This document shows positions 39,279-50,037 of a DNA stretch of 64,000 nucleotides, one piece after another. The number at the start of each line of letters is the position of its first letter. Position 1 is the stretch's first letter. Made by a program: the position numbers and the translations under genes. Origin of the DNA: Daedaleopsis sinensis (lineage: Eukaryota > Basidiomycota > Agaricomycetes > Polyporales > Polyporaceae). The stretch lies in NCBI GenBank assembly GCA_033807695.1, contig CM066310.1, positions 1,054,001 to 1,118,000 of the forward strand. The letters run 5' to 3'. The notes beneath the pieces are model-generated. The model searched no databases. It was not told the DNA's origin and saw only the letters and a program-made list of their open reading frames with translations.

Positions 39279-41280
39279 ATGACGCGTCAGGGAAAGCTTC
39301 GGAAGGGTAAGTCTATTCTCATAGCGTAGCTGGCTACCGTGAACCATTGACCCAAGTGCGTCTCCCACCTTGGAGCCCGGGGCTGTGGTGCGCGCCGCCG
39401 GCGATGCGACATTGTCTCTAGTCACGCAAGTCATGACTAATGCATGTTTGTCCAAGGCCCGCTTATCGTTCCTTCCCTCTCTCCTCTCCGCCAACCTCCT
39501 CCGAGTTCCCTCCGCCAGGTAATATTCATAGCCCGCCTCCTCGACAATAGCGTCTGACATGGACTTATAATAGACACGCTCTGGGCGAGAGTTCTCTCCA
39601 TGGTTCGTCGAGGTTGGCCAACCATACTACGCCCCTCCCGAGTTCGATCTGGAAGCCCGGCTGGAGCAAGTCCGCGAGGCTCAGGCAGCGGAGCTCGCCG
39701 CAGCCAGTGCCCAATTGTCCACCGATCCGACGGCCGCCGTCGATCCCGATGAGCCTACCCTACTCCCCGAGAACACACCACCGCCGGTGCCCTCAGAGAA
39801 CCTCGACCATCTCTTCGAGCACGACTGCGCCCACCTCTCTACGACGACTCTGAGCAAGCCCGCGCACGAGGCCACTAACGCTGCTGGGGTCTCCAACGCT
39901 GTGGATCATATGCGCAAGCATCGCAAGGCTCGCCGCCGTGCCCAACGAGCGAAGGAGGCCGCCAAGACGCCCGGGTCGCAGCTGTTGAAGAAGGCGTCGC
40001 TCAAGTATCTTCAAGCTGCTTCTGCCGTGCAGACCGAGGCCGCTGTCAACTCAACATTGGTAAACGATGTCGATACTGCCCCTCCACCTGCCTCTTGCAC
40101 CCCCATTCAGACGGCGTGCTCCCTCGATAGATCCGACGTTCCCGTCACTGCGAACAGCTTCACCGCTAAGCTATACAATCAGACCGATGAAGATCGCCGC
40201 GCCGTTCCCGTTCAGGAGCTCCGCGACCGGGAGGGCTGGCAATATATTGCATGGTCTGGGAGGTGTGTGGTCGGGCGTGCTCTCCTTGCAGAGTGTCGCC
40301 TAGGGGCTCATGGCCAGCGCATGTCCAGAACGTGTCACGCGCTACTTGACAAGAGAGGGTACTTGATTGGCAGCCTCGCTGGGCAACCTCGATGGGGCGA
40401 TATCAACGAGCCTCTCATGAAGATCTTCGAGACCACTCGCACGGCGTACAACTTCAACACCGGCGACCGTTCGAGCCGCAGGGGCAATTTCCCCTCCATC
40501 GCTACCGGAATATCCTTCGGTGGAGGCCAGAAGGTGAGCTGCGTTGTTGCTGCATTTGAACTCAGTCCTCGACGCGCCCGTTCCAGCGCGTCGGCCGGCT
40601 CGCACACTCTCCGCATAACCAGGCGGTTTGGAACGCCGTGAAGAACCTCGTCCCCATCAAGAGAGTCGCGAACTTCGCCAATTGTGAGTAAGAATTATTG
40701 CAACCCTTCGTGAGCTCACGATGATTCCATCCCCGCGGCCGTAGACTCCTTCCGATCGTTTTTCCCCGATGTATATAAGTTCTACGATACTACGCTTGAC
40801 TCTATCTGCGAGCAGGATCAGACGTTGGAGAGGAACTTCACGAACAACGCCTTCGCGGCTATGAGCCTAAACCTCGGTCCCCAGGCGATCTCGTACGTCC
40901 ACACTGACCATCTCAATCTCGCGCATGGGCTGTGCGCCGTCACCGCGATTGGCGATTACAACCCGGTCGAGGGAGGGCACCTAGTTCTTTGGGACCTTAA
41001 GATGGTGATTGAGTTCCCTCCGGGGAGCACCATTATCATCCCCTCTGCGATTCTCCGCCATTCGAACACGGCATTGGGATCAGAGCAAGAGCGTCGGTAC
41101 GCCTTGGTCCAGTACTCCGCAGGCGGTTTGTTTCGCTGGGTCGAGTGCGAACATCAAACACAGAAAGATTTCTTCGCCGCGGGCCGGGAGTTCGTGCAGT
41201 CAGGCAAGCAGAGGTGGGAGCGTGGAGTCGCTATGTTCAGCAAGTGGGAGGATGTCCAGAAGCGTTTCAATTGCGCCTAG
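39279..41280 (+). CDS. TET/JBP-family 2-oxoglutarate Fe(II) dioxygenase (inner element cargo)
   Basis: Well-supported exons: about 39590-40533, 40587-40683, 40745-41280 (phases fit). The first exon is uncertain: ATG at 39279 with a gtaagt donor at 39307 is the best candidate, because the in-frame open stretch from 39574 has no ATG. The N-terminal ~180 residues are Pro/Ala-rich and basic (RKHRKARRRAQRAKEAA). The dioxygenase core shows SIATGISFGGGQK, HNQAVWNAVKNL, the HxD pair in YVHTDHLNL, a glycine-rich GDYNPVEGGHLVLWDLK, the distal His in PSAILRHSNT and the 2-oxoglutarate Arg in ERRYALVQYSAGGLFRW. Members oxidise 5-methylcytosine (TET) or thymine (JBP) in DNA; in mushrooms they are known passengers of KDZ elements. 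It is divergent from the transposase, about 200 bases apart. Confidence 0.88.
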
Positions 41281-41634
41281 AGCACTACTCTTAGCATTCG
41301 CTATACTATCTTGTACCCGTCCGCCGTATGCGTCGAAATGAATGTAACCCAATCCCCCATCTTCAATAGTGTACGGCGTGTCCACGCGAGCTCCATGGAT
41401 ATGCGTTATACTTTCGGAGGCGCGCAGCAGGTAAGACGGCTTGCAGAGCGCGTGTCTTAATCCGCTCAAAGTAAGACGCGTACACGAGCGGCAGTGGATA
41501 TGGCCAAGCGTCTTAAGACGACGTTCACTGCTACCTCGAGTCGCCGACCTCTATCCACACTAGGTCTATCTCCATCCTCAGTCGCTCCCTCTCGCTCGTG
41601 CCTTTTCTCCTCTCCTATCATACGCTAAGCTTCG
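41281..41634. other. Spacer between dioxygenase and basic-region genes
   Basis: 354 bases; promoter of the following gene is expected. Contains a short repeated word around 41450-41515 (taagacg, three times). No gene seen. Confidence 0.45.
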
Positions 41635-42531
41635 ATGGACTATGCTACAGTTCATACGAACGCATCTGCTCGCACACAAGACGTTAAGAAAAAGAACCGG
41701 CAGGCTCGGAATCGACGATACTACGAGAAACAGAAGAGGTGAGATCCTGCTGACTTCCGGTTTGTCATTTTCTGACCCACATATTGACACACGAAAGGTT
41801 GCGAGGAGGCGTGCCACCAGCCCCGCCTCGCACACTGTACGGCGACGCTACACTACCAGTGCCGTCGCAGGCTACATTCGATGGGCCGCAGTGCTCAGGG
41901 CTCCCGAGCGCGACGCGCAGGTCGCCAGACACAGCCGCACCTTCTGCTTATTCCGAGGAGACTCCCCAGTTGTCTCCACTAGGAGGGAATGGCCGCCGGA
42001 CATCTTCTTCCTCCGACACTCCTGAGGCTGACCTGAGCCGACCCCTCGTGAGGTGAGCTTGACTCGCACCGTCTCTACTCCTGGCTCTACCATTGCGCGA
42101 ACATGGGGGGTAGCTGATGCTCATCATTACCGGTTCGCAGGCCACACGGAGTGGACTCGGAGGACCTAGTGGGTCTCCATCCGAGCCCAAATGTGCGAGA
42201 CTGGGATGCTGTTGTGGCTTTAAAGTGTTCTCTCATGGCATGGGGCTACACGGAGTACTTGGCTATGTTCGCGGAGAAACTCGACCGTGAGTTCACCGCC
42301 CTTCTCAACCGCGATTTCGACAGGCGAGCGTGGGTGGCTCAGAAGGGAGAATGGATCGGCGCAGGGGATGCCCTTCTCGAGCAAATAGCTGCAATGCTGT
42401 TTGGGTCATTTTGTGAGGAGATGTCTATGGGCGAGAGGCGGATCTGGTGGGCAAGGCTGACAACTATATCGTATAAGATAATGTATATGACGGCTGCCTT
42501 CGAAGCTCGCTGCGACATGTATCTATCGTGA
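41635..42531 (+). CDS. Small bZIP-like basic-region protein (inner element cargo)
   Basis: Three exons: 41635-41738, 41798-42052, 42141-42531, phases fitting, 249 residues. Residues ~18-34 (VKKKNRQARNRRYYEKQKR) resemble the N-x-x-A-R/S-x-x-R basic region of bZIP factors, placed at the very N-terminus and followed within a few residues by an intron and a glycine/proline stretch rather than a clear leucine zipper. The middle (~85 residues) is Ser/Pro/Thr-rich. The C-terminal ~120 residues (WDAVVALKCSLMAWGYTEYL, FDRRAWVAQKGEWIGAGDAL) are helical and of unknown family. A DNA-binding role is an inference from the basic region alone. Confidence 0.72.
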
Positions 42532-43998
42532 CGGCGACCCACGACGACGACCCGTGCTGGATAAATGTAACTTGTTGTCCTCGCTGCCATACTTGTTGCG
42601 TATGATGACTCGTTGTTATATAATGCGCAATCGTTCGTCTCTACTAGTAGTGTACTACAAAAGGGTACTAGGATACATAGTTCATGTGAGGAGTCACTAC
42701 AAACTGCAACCCTAAGGATATTGCCGACTTGTAGTACATACTACCTAGCATGTATATTATGACCATGATCATCATGGTGACATGTTACTGCCGCCGCATA
42801 TGAGTAAGCTTGGACACTAAGCATGCTAAAAATTCTGAGACCTGTGCTCACAATTCGCCATGGATTTCTGACTGCGGGCCGAGTATATGCATGACCCGGC
42901 AGTGCACGAGGACCTGAGCTGTGGACCACGTCAACCTATTTGCTTGTGTGCGACTCGGAGTCGGCATCGGTGATGTGCGATGCGAACTGCAGCCTGCAGT
43001 CAGCGTGAGGTGTAACTTAGCATAACGATCGTACTGAGGGCGTAGGGGTGTATACGAAAGACTTACTCGTGTGTTGTATCGACGGTGCCGATCAACGGGG
43101 TATGTACCGCACCACATGAAGCGGGCCTGCGGATTCTGAAGACTGTGGCCTGAGGTCGGGGCCGCGCGTGATCGTTCACGCTGAATCTGAAAACAAATCA
43201 ACGGCGGCCGAGACCAAATGTGACGCCTCACGATAGCGAATCACGATGGCCTGTATTATGACGCGGTCGGGAGGCTGCGGCCCCACTCAGTGTTTCAAAA
43301 CTTCAGCTCCTAGATTGGCGAGTCGATGGATACGGTTTCTTGCCACGGGCGGGGAACGCGCCCTTGCACTGTACGTGTGTGGCCTTCAGGTGGAAGCACG
43401 TCGGCAGACACATCGCGCGCGCACGTACTGCACTAGCAATATACCACTTACCGTACGCAGGGCGTCCTTATGAACCAGACGGGCGGGGATCAAGTAGCCG
43501 CGGATCGTCTTGTAGGATGGTGAGATCTGAGGGCAAATTAACATCAGAATGTGTCGCGAACGGTCTACCGAAACATACTCGTTCTAGTGATATCCGATGG
43601 CTCGGTCCAGCCCGATCATTCCTAAGCTGTGACATTAGTATTAGGTGGCGATAGCCACCGTGACCGCGGCGGGCTAGACAGGCGCGTGGAGTTGTTCTAA
43701 TAGTACCGTCAGTGTCATTGCTGCCAGTATTCAAGAGCTATGGCACTAATGTCGAGCCAACAGATCACTCTGTGGAGATCATAATGCAGTAGAGGCTCAG
43801 TAAGATGAGGGATAAACTAGAGATGGTGGATGATCTGCTCTAACATCCGGTCGGGTACGAACATTCTCGGTTAGGTGACGCGGGAGTCACACCAGTCACA
43901 CCCTGGGCGATCACTCTGAGATATACTGCCCTCACCCTCCTCCCGCTGTAAAGAATACATCACAACTGCCCTCGCAGTATCCTCTTCCTTGAACGACA
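42532..43998. other. 1.5 kb intergenic stretch in inner element
   Basis: AT-richer than its neighbours, with many stop codons and no recognised exon. A promoter for the 43999 gene probably lies in the last few hundred bases. Confidence 0.45.
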
Positions 43999-46900
43999 AT
44001 GGACCACTCCTCAGAACTCCAGTTCTATCAAGTTGAGCCCGAGCCCGCCGCCGTTAACGCGCCTCCTGCCGTCGCCCGAGATCGCCGACGGAAGAAGAAG
44101 CAGCCCAAGGGCGGCAAACCTGGCAACCGTGGCAATTTCCACGGTGAACGCGCCGCCTTCCTCGACGAGTTCCTCCCCTCCTTCATCGACCTCAAAAAAA
44201 CGCCCCGCGCGGTGCAGAAGCCATTCTGGACCAGGCTCTACTCTCAGTACTGGGACAACTTTCCTTGGTGGTACCCCATCGACGAAGATCCATCCACCAG
44301 CTCTCGCGAGGAGCCTCCCGAAACGGACGAGGTGTGGAAGGGAAAAGGAGATGTCATCTCGCAGACACAAAAGGTGCATGATACAGTAGCATCTCACAAT
44401 TGTGCGTAACTAACCATCACGCATGACACTTCAGCGCATTCGAGGGCACCTTCGATACCTGCGCCAACTTCATTTCCGACAGCACGGCAATCCGTGGGCC
44501 GATTTCTTCCAAGACCTCCACGCGAAGCAGCACCCACCCCCCCCACCTCGCATGCTTGCTGATTGGCAGCTCTACATGACGAAGTACCCCGAACGCATCA
44601 ACACGATCTTTCAAGAGCGATGGACCACATCCGGCCTCGATAATTCCCACAGGCTCGCTTTCCGCAGCCGGATCGCCCGGGAATTGTTAAAGCAGGAGAC
44701 CCCGGAATTTGTCGCCGCTCTACACTCGGAGGTGGAGGAGCTTCACGCTCTAGACGTCGCCGAGGCGAAAGCAGAGGCCGAGGCCGCTGCCGCAACCCCT
44801 CCCGCGGACGCACAGGCTGCGTGAGTGGTGCCTATCTTGGGCACTGTGTCGTATATTTACTCACATGTCCAACAGTGCACGAGAGATGGTGGCCGGGATC
44901 GTTCAGCCACTCCTCGAGATCATCCGCACGAAGACCGGATTCTACCTGACTCTCTTTGCGGGCATTCCGATCGTTGATCCGTCGTCCCCGCGCGAGTTCG
45001 AGGTCAAAGTGTGCGTTACACTCTGTATATATTCCGCTGTTCACCATCTAACGTCTTTTTAGTGTCAACGCCGGCAAGACCGACGGTGCTATGCCCCTAC
45101 CTTGGCATCTGTTCGACAAGGATCGCTTCCGAACAGATGCGATGGCATCCTTCACGCGGTTTTTAATGCACACATCTGGTATGTCGACCAATGCACATTC
45201 TAAGGCGAGACTAACGACATCTTATTACAGAATATAAAGAACGACAGGCAAAGAAGGCTGCGTCCGGCGCAGAGGGAGCTGGTGCGAGTAGTTCCACGCC
45301 AGGGCCGTCACTCGCTCCTATGGCTGCAACCACCACTACCACCCTCGAAACCGCGCGCACTACACAGACTGCTTCCAGCCCCAATCGCCCGATTGCTCCT
45401 AGTCTCGCGCCCGCGACCGACGCGCAGCCCACCAGCAACGCCCCTTCTCTGATGGACACCCCGACCTCGACGATCAACGCTGCCGCCACCGCCGCCACCC
45501 GCAGCACGACGAAGAGCAAGCACGGGCGTGCTGGCAGATCGACAGGCGCAGGCAAGGGAGGCAAGGGAGGCAAGGCAGGGCCATCCGCCCTCGTCGCGCC
45601 TGAGCCGCGCGCCCTCCGACCGCGCCCGCAAGTGCGTAATGGCAAGGGAAAGGGAGTCACCCTGCCCCGGACGGCATCAGATGAGTCGTCAGACTCAAGT
45701 TCGTCGTACGAGGGGTCCTCCGAGGACTCAACTGAGTCCAGCGACGATGACGACGACGTCGAAGACGACTCGCGAGCGTTGAGGGAGCTTGACAGGCACG
45801 TCTCCGAGGCGTCAATCCCTGCATCTGCGTCCGCACCGTCAACTTCGACGGCCTCTGCCTCACCAAGCACATCCATGCCCCCTGCTCCACCAACGTCTGC
45901 GCCCACCACTTCGACGGCCTCGACCTCGTCTCGCACGTCTATCCCGCCTGCTGCGCCAACGTCCGCGGCTACTACTTCGACGACACCGGCCTCATCTCAC
46001 GTGTCCATCCTGCTTCCTGCTTCTGCGGCCACGACAAGTCCGACGATCCCAGCCTCGTCTCCCATGACCATACCCCCTCCTGCAACGCCCGCGGCCCCGA
46101 CGGCCGCGTCCCGCATCTCGCTCCCCCCTCCTGCATCGTGGAACGCAGGCCGCGCCGCTACGCGGCCCCGGCAGATGTCAGGCGGCGCCTCCAAGACTTT
46201 GTCAAATGGATCGTCATTGTCGACTCCTGCCCCGGCTCTGCCTTCGACATCCCGCTCATCGACGACGACTACATCATCAGGAACCGCTGCGACGCCATCA
46301 AGTGCGTTAGACTCTGCCCCAGGCTCGTCGACGAGTGTGTCGCGCCCTGCCATACCTGCAGAACATGGTGCCTACACAATCCCGGGTGGCATCATCATAA
46401 ACGAGGACGGTTGGCCCGCCTGGGTACGAGGTCCATTCGACTTCATGGAGTCGAAGGGATGCGGCTCGGATTTCATGCGAGCGGTCGAATTGTGGACCGT
46501 TCTTGAACGCCACTATAAATGGGAGACCAACGTGAGTACTAGACCATGGGACATGTGAAGGCAGTGATACTAACTCGGTCATGCAACAGACTCGCGGTCT
46601 AGGTGTCGTTCACCGACCTGCCGAAATCCTGCACTGGATCAAAGTCCTTCGCCGCGAGCTTAAGAAGACCCCCGCCATATCGGACGAGTCGCAATTCGCT
46701 GTAGAGTGGTGGGAATGGTGGGGAGCACTTCAACCGGAGTGGCGTACGCGTGACGGTCGTGGACGGCCTGTCATCGGGGGAGCGGGCGATTGGGGGAGTC
46801 TGAAAAGGCCGGGGAAAAATGGTATGTTAATCATACTTCTTTCGTTGACGTGGTGGAGGGGTGTCGCAACCGACGCCACACGAGGGGATTGGGAGCAGGC

Positions 46901-47103
46901 CGTTCAAGATGTTGGATGGGTCATTTCTTCTATGGTCACCGCGTTCTTAGGTGTTGGTGGGCAAAATGAAGGGTAAGTCTCCTCCCTTCATGTGTCCATA
47001 CCATCACATACGGACTAACATCGTTTACAGCAAGAGACCGGCCCCCGACGACTCGAACGAGAAATTGCCGCCTGCCAAGAAACGTCGACGTCGCCGTGCT
47101 TGA
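43999..47103 (+). CDS. Large unknown nuclear-looking protein (inner element cargo, 922 residues)
   Basis: Seven exons: 43999-44373, 44435-44820, 44876-45010, 45063-45178, 45231-46531, 46590-46972, 47031-47103; all phases match. An N-terminal basic patch (RDRRRKKKQPKGGKPGNRGN) precedes a compact domain (AAFLDEFLPSFIDLKKTPRA, FWTRLYSQYWDNFPWWYPID). Then come helices with RTKTGFYLTLFAGIPIVDPS and a long Ser/Thr/Pro/Ala-rich linker with an acidic serine tract (SDSSSSYEGSSEDSTESSDD). The C-terminal domain (WPAWVRGPFDFMESKGCGSD, VEWWEWWGALQPEWR, GDWGSLKRPGKNGMLIILLS) precedes a terminal nuclear signal (PPAKKRRRRR). I know this layout only as a recurrent uncharacterised Agaricomycete family; presence inside the element suggests a role tied to it. 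Confidence 0.82.
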
Positions 47104-47800
47104 ACTCGATGATACTTGAGCAGCCTTCTCACGCCCGCACCGGTTCTCGTAGATGCCACACGTCCTCGTGCATGCATTTGTAGCCTCGGCCGTTGCATAT
47201 CTACCCCATGCGTGTCGCGTCGCGCACGTGTCATCGTCTCGGTCGCCGCTGCCCTCTTTTTGCTCTAATCGTTTATGTAATCTTGCACACGTTAATTTCC
47301 TCGCTACACTTCAGTGCTCGTGTCCGGTAGTATGCCCGGTGTTCCTGTGCCATACCCCCAGAAAACAAGGGGTAGTCTATCGATGGTATATAGCTCAGTT
47401 TGCCGCCCCTTCTCCCTTCGCCCTGAACGACGAACTGCTCACTGTTTCGTATTTTGTGCTATGTAGTATGAGCACCGTCCATATATTAGTATGCAGTATT
47501 ATGCCCAATATATGCTTAGTCACCTGCACTGAACCCGAGGTAGCTCAGATTCCAAGGAGCCGCAGCAGGGTATACAACGTATGACTTCTGAATGGGTGCA
47601 AACTGTTCGTGATAACTATTGAGAACGCCCCAGCCATAATAATTCAGGTATTACCATGGCAAACTGCTGAAAGACTAGATATATGGGACATCAGTATTAG
47701 CACTACAGAGTTGGCATTCTATTTGAAACAATGTCCAGCCAGTATATTGCAGAACGAGGGAGAAGTCCCCAGAGCGTCGATGTAACTGCTAAATTGGGCC
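47104..47800. other. Spacer between last cargo gene and right inverted repeat
   Basis: About 700 bases of 3' flank without a recognised gene. An A-box-like word near 47530 has no matching B box, so I do not call a tRNA. Confidence 0.45.
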
Positions 47801-48375
47801 GGAGCGCTGGGAGGCCCGTATGAACCCCCCTTTTGGCACAACAGACGCCAGCCGCCCTTTTGGGGGGTTAGACGCCCGGAACCGGGTCCCGGATCGCACC
47901 CGTGGCCCGGTAGGCACCCAGACCTGAGCGGATAGACGCCGTGGACCGAGCCCAGGTCCTGCCGCAAGATGCCGTGTCCGCAACCCGGAACAGGTCGCGA
48001 GGGGGCCCTTCCGCATTGCCCCGTGTCCCTTTTGGGCACATAGACGCTGGAGGCCCGGTCCGAGTCGCACCCATTATCCGGTGGGCGCTCCCTGCCCATT
48101 CCGGGTCGCATGGGCGCCCACTGCCACAGCGCACCGACCGCTTTCGGCCGCGCAGCCGCCCGCTTGGCTCGTATGGCCTGCTAGCCGCCAAATCGACCGA
48201 AAATAGCCCAATTAGGCAGGCTGCCGACGTGCCGACCGGGTCGCTACAGCCTGTCCCGGCCTGCTCTCTATAGTCCCGGGACATCGTATTACATCAGGTG
48301 CATATCCTGTTTATATTGCAATGCGTTCTAGGGGAAGTACCAGTTCGTAATGTATCAGGATTACAACAGCTAGTG
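47801..48375 (-). repeat. Right 575-base terminal inverted repeat, inner transposon
   Basis: Inverted copy of 34502-35075. The inner limit is the end of identity at ggagcgctgg (47801); the outer limit is the AAATTGG duplication at 48376. Confidence 0.92.
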
Positions 48376-48382
48376 AAATTGG
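48376..48382 (+). repeat. Right target-site duplication of inner transposon
   Basis: AAATTGG, the partner of 34495-34501. Confidence 0.85.
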
Positions 48383-50037
48383 GGCAACCTCTGAAAAGGG
48401 GGAGGGGACGAAAGATTTTGCCGGCTGAGGCGCATTCGCGTCGAGGTTGGATATCTCCCCTTGTTCGCATTCGCCATCATCCCGGCCCCCAACGTTCGCG
48501 TCCGGCGCGCGCTGCCCATTGCCTTTCCCTCGCGCCCCTCGCCGTCTTTTACCGGAGGGCTTTACAACCTTGGCGTCGACGGACACGCCCGCTGCGCGCA
48601 TGGAAATATGTTTGCTATAGCCCTCTGGTTCTTCTAGCCGCGCTCGCTTCCGGCTGGAGCCCGCGCCGACACAAGGAGGACGGCGGACGTCGGCAGCCTC
48701 AGGGACCTCGGCAACAGTCAGCGTAGCGAGGTGAGTTCCCCCGAGATGTTTCGAGACTGCGAGGACCATGTTGCGTTGCCAGACGCCGGTCATATTGGCC
48801 ACGCCTGCGATGCCCGTCGGCCGATGGTAGATGGGCGGGTCGCAGGGTTTGTCCGAAACGTCGCTGGGGAAATGAAGAACTTGCACGACCTCCGAAACGT
48901 CGCTGGGGAAATGAAGAACTTGCACGACCTCCCACACTGCGAGCTTGTGCGTCAGCGGTTGAAGGTACCAGACGGGAATCCCAACCCTAGTGAGAGTCGC
49001 CGCATCTGCTCCTTCTCGGACGAAAGCCCCGATAACAGGCAGGACGTCACGGGAGTGGTCGTTGCCCGACTCTATCCGCGGGACGACGACTTCCATGTAC
49101 GTCTGTAGTCCGAGAAGTTCGAGGGTCAGGCGCTGGACATGCGCTGCCACGGCGATGGTAACCGAAGGGGCCGCGGGAGCGTGGCGTAGGCGTTGGACGA
49201 ACTGTCGCAGGATGGTGATCACGAATCGAGCATATTGATGTACGTTCGGCGGCGCGACCATGCGCTTGCAGCCCTCGATGGCCGATTTGGCGTGCGTCAA
49301 GAAATCTTTCATCATCTCCGGGACGATGTAACCCATGCCGCTGAAGCCGATGCTCGTGTCGGGTTTCCAATGTTTGCGCCCATCGAGAGAGACCCGGAGT
49401 GCCTCGGCGGTTGGACCCGTGGAAGACGTCGGGATGCAGGCCAGGTGCCACCACCCCCGAGTGAGGTCCTGCGGGCTGTGACTGTACTCGTGAATCCCCC
49501 ACTTGCCGTCGTTGAACGTTTCAATGACGGCGGTCTCTTTGGGATAGGGCGGGACGTAGAGCTGATTGGGGGAGGTTATGACCATGCGGTCAAACTCTCC
49601 GCGCGCTGCCACCAACGCCTGATACCATTTGGTCACGTTCGGAGCTGGCGGATACGTTTAGCGTGATACGAGCTGCACGGCGGAGAGAGAGTCACCTTTC
49701 GTCCGCCGCGTGACTTTCAAAACCGGAGGGGCGCGCGTTGAGTCCTCATCCTCGCTCCGTTCCGACTCGGAGGAAAACACGGCGAGCGAGTCCGGCGCGC
49801 TCACGCTGAGCGCACCCGTCGATCTACAATGATACTGTTAGCTGCGCTCGGGTGCGGAATTAAGAGGCGAGCGTACATGGTGGGCACATGTACCATCTCC
49901 GCGACATCTTCTACCACCGACGACGGCTCAGGGACCGGCTCCTCTGGATCGTTTGGGGTGGGCTCTCGTACAATGCGCTTGAAATCTGGAAACTTGGGGC
50001 GAGGCTTGCTGGCTGAGCTATCGCCGGACGACGCCAT
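48383..50037 (-). pseudogene. N-terminal half of the large cargo gene split by the inner transposon
   Basis: Exons: 50037-49877, 49823-49696, 49644-48383, phases fitting. The start MASSGDSSASKPRPKFPDFK is followed by an acidic Ser/Glu stretch (VFSSESERSEDEDSTRAPP) and then a globular part of about 300 residues (TKWYQALVAARGEFDRMVIT, WGIHEYSHSPQDLTRGWWHL, VGIPVWYLQPLTHKLAVWEV). After it come a basic disordered linker (KPSGKRRRGARGKGNG) and PSPFSEVAPI, where the inner element begins. Across the site the frame resumes at 34494 (PIWEAALRAAS). Read as it stands, the frame runs into the element's terminal repeat and stops at 48311. It contains a perfect 39-base tandem duplication. Function unknown; before the insertion the protein would have had roughly 830 residues. 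Confidence 0.78.
48853..48930 (-). repeat. 39-base perfect tandem duplication within the split gene
   Basis: Two identical copies, 48853-48891 and 48892-48930, encode EVVQVLHFPSDVS twice in a row in frame. It looks like a recent slippage or duplication event. Confidence 0.95.

Larger units (their letters stand above)
34502..48375. mobile_element. Inner KDZ transposon with TET/JBP cargo (13,874 bases)
   Basis: Complete-looking element. Terminal inverted repeats are 34502-35075 and 47801-48375; the outer ends read CAGCAGCTGTTGTAA and CACTAGCTGTTGTAA, and AAATTGG flanks both sides. It carries, left to right, a KDZ transposase with cysteine cluster (35313-39069, minus), a TET/JBP-type dioxygenase (39279-41280, plus), a basic-region protein (41635-42531, plus) and a 922-residue protein (43999-47103, plus). 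All four reading frames appear intact, so the element may be autonomous. It is inserted in a gene of the outer transposon. Confidence 0.9.

Noticed and set aside
45211..45936. 241-residue minus-strand frame rich in Val/Ala/Glu
   Set aside because: Antisense shadow of the Ser/Thr-rich linker of the 922-residue cargo protein.
47525..47580. tRNA-like A box (tagctcag)
   Set aside because: No B box and no cloverleaf can be drawn around it.
34495..48382. Inversion between two pre-existing repeats as the cause of the split gene
   Set aside because: An inversion would leave the intervening DNA as old host sequence and would not create a 7-base direct repeat with frame restoration; cargo with a transposase fits insertion better.
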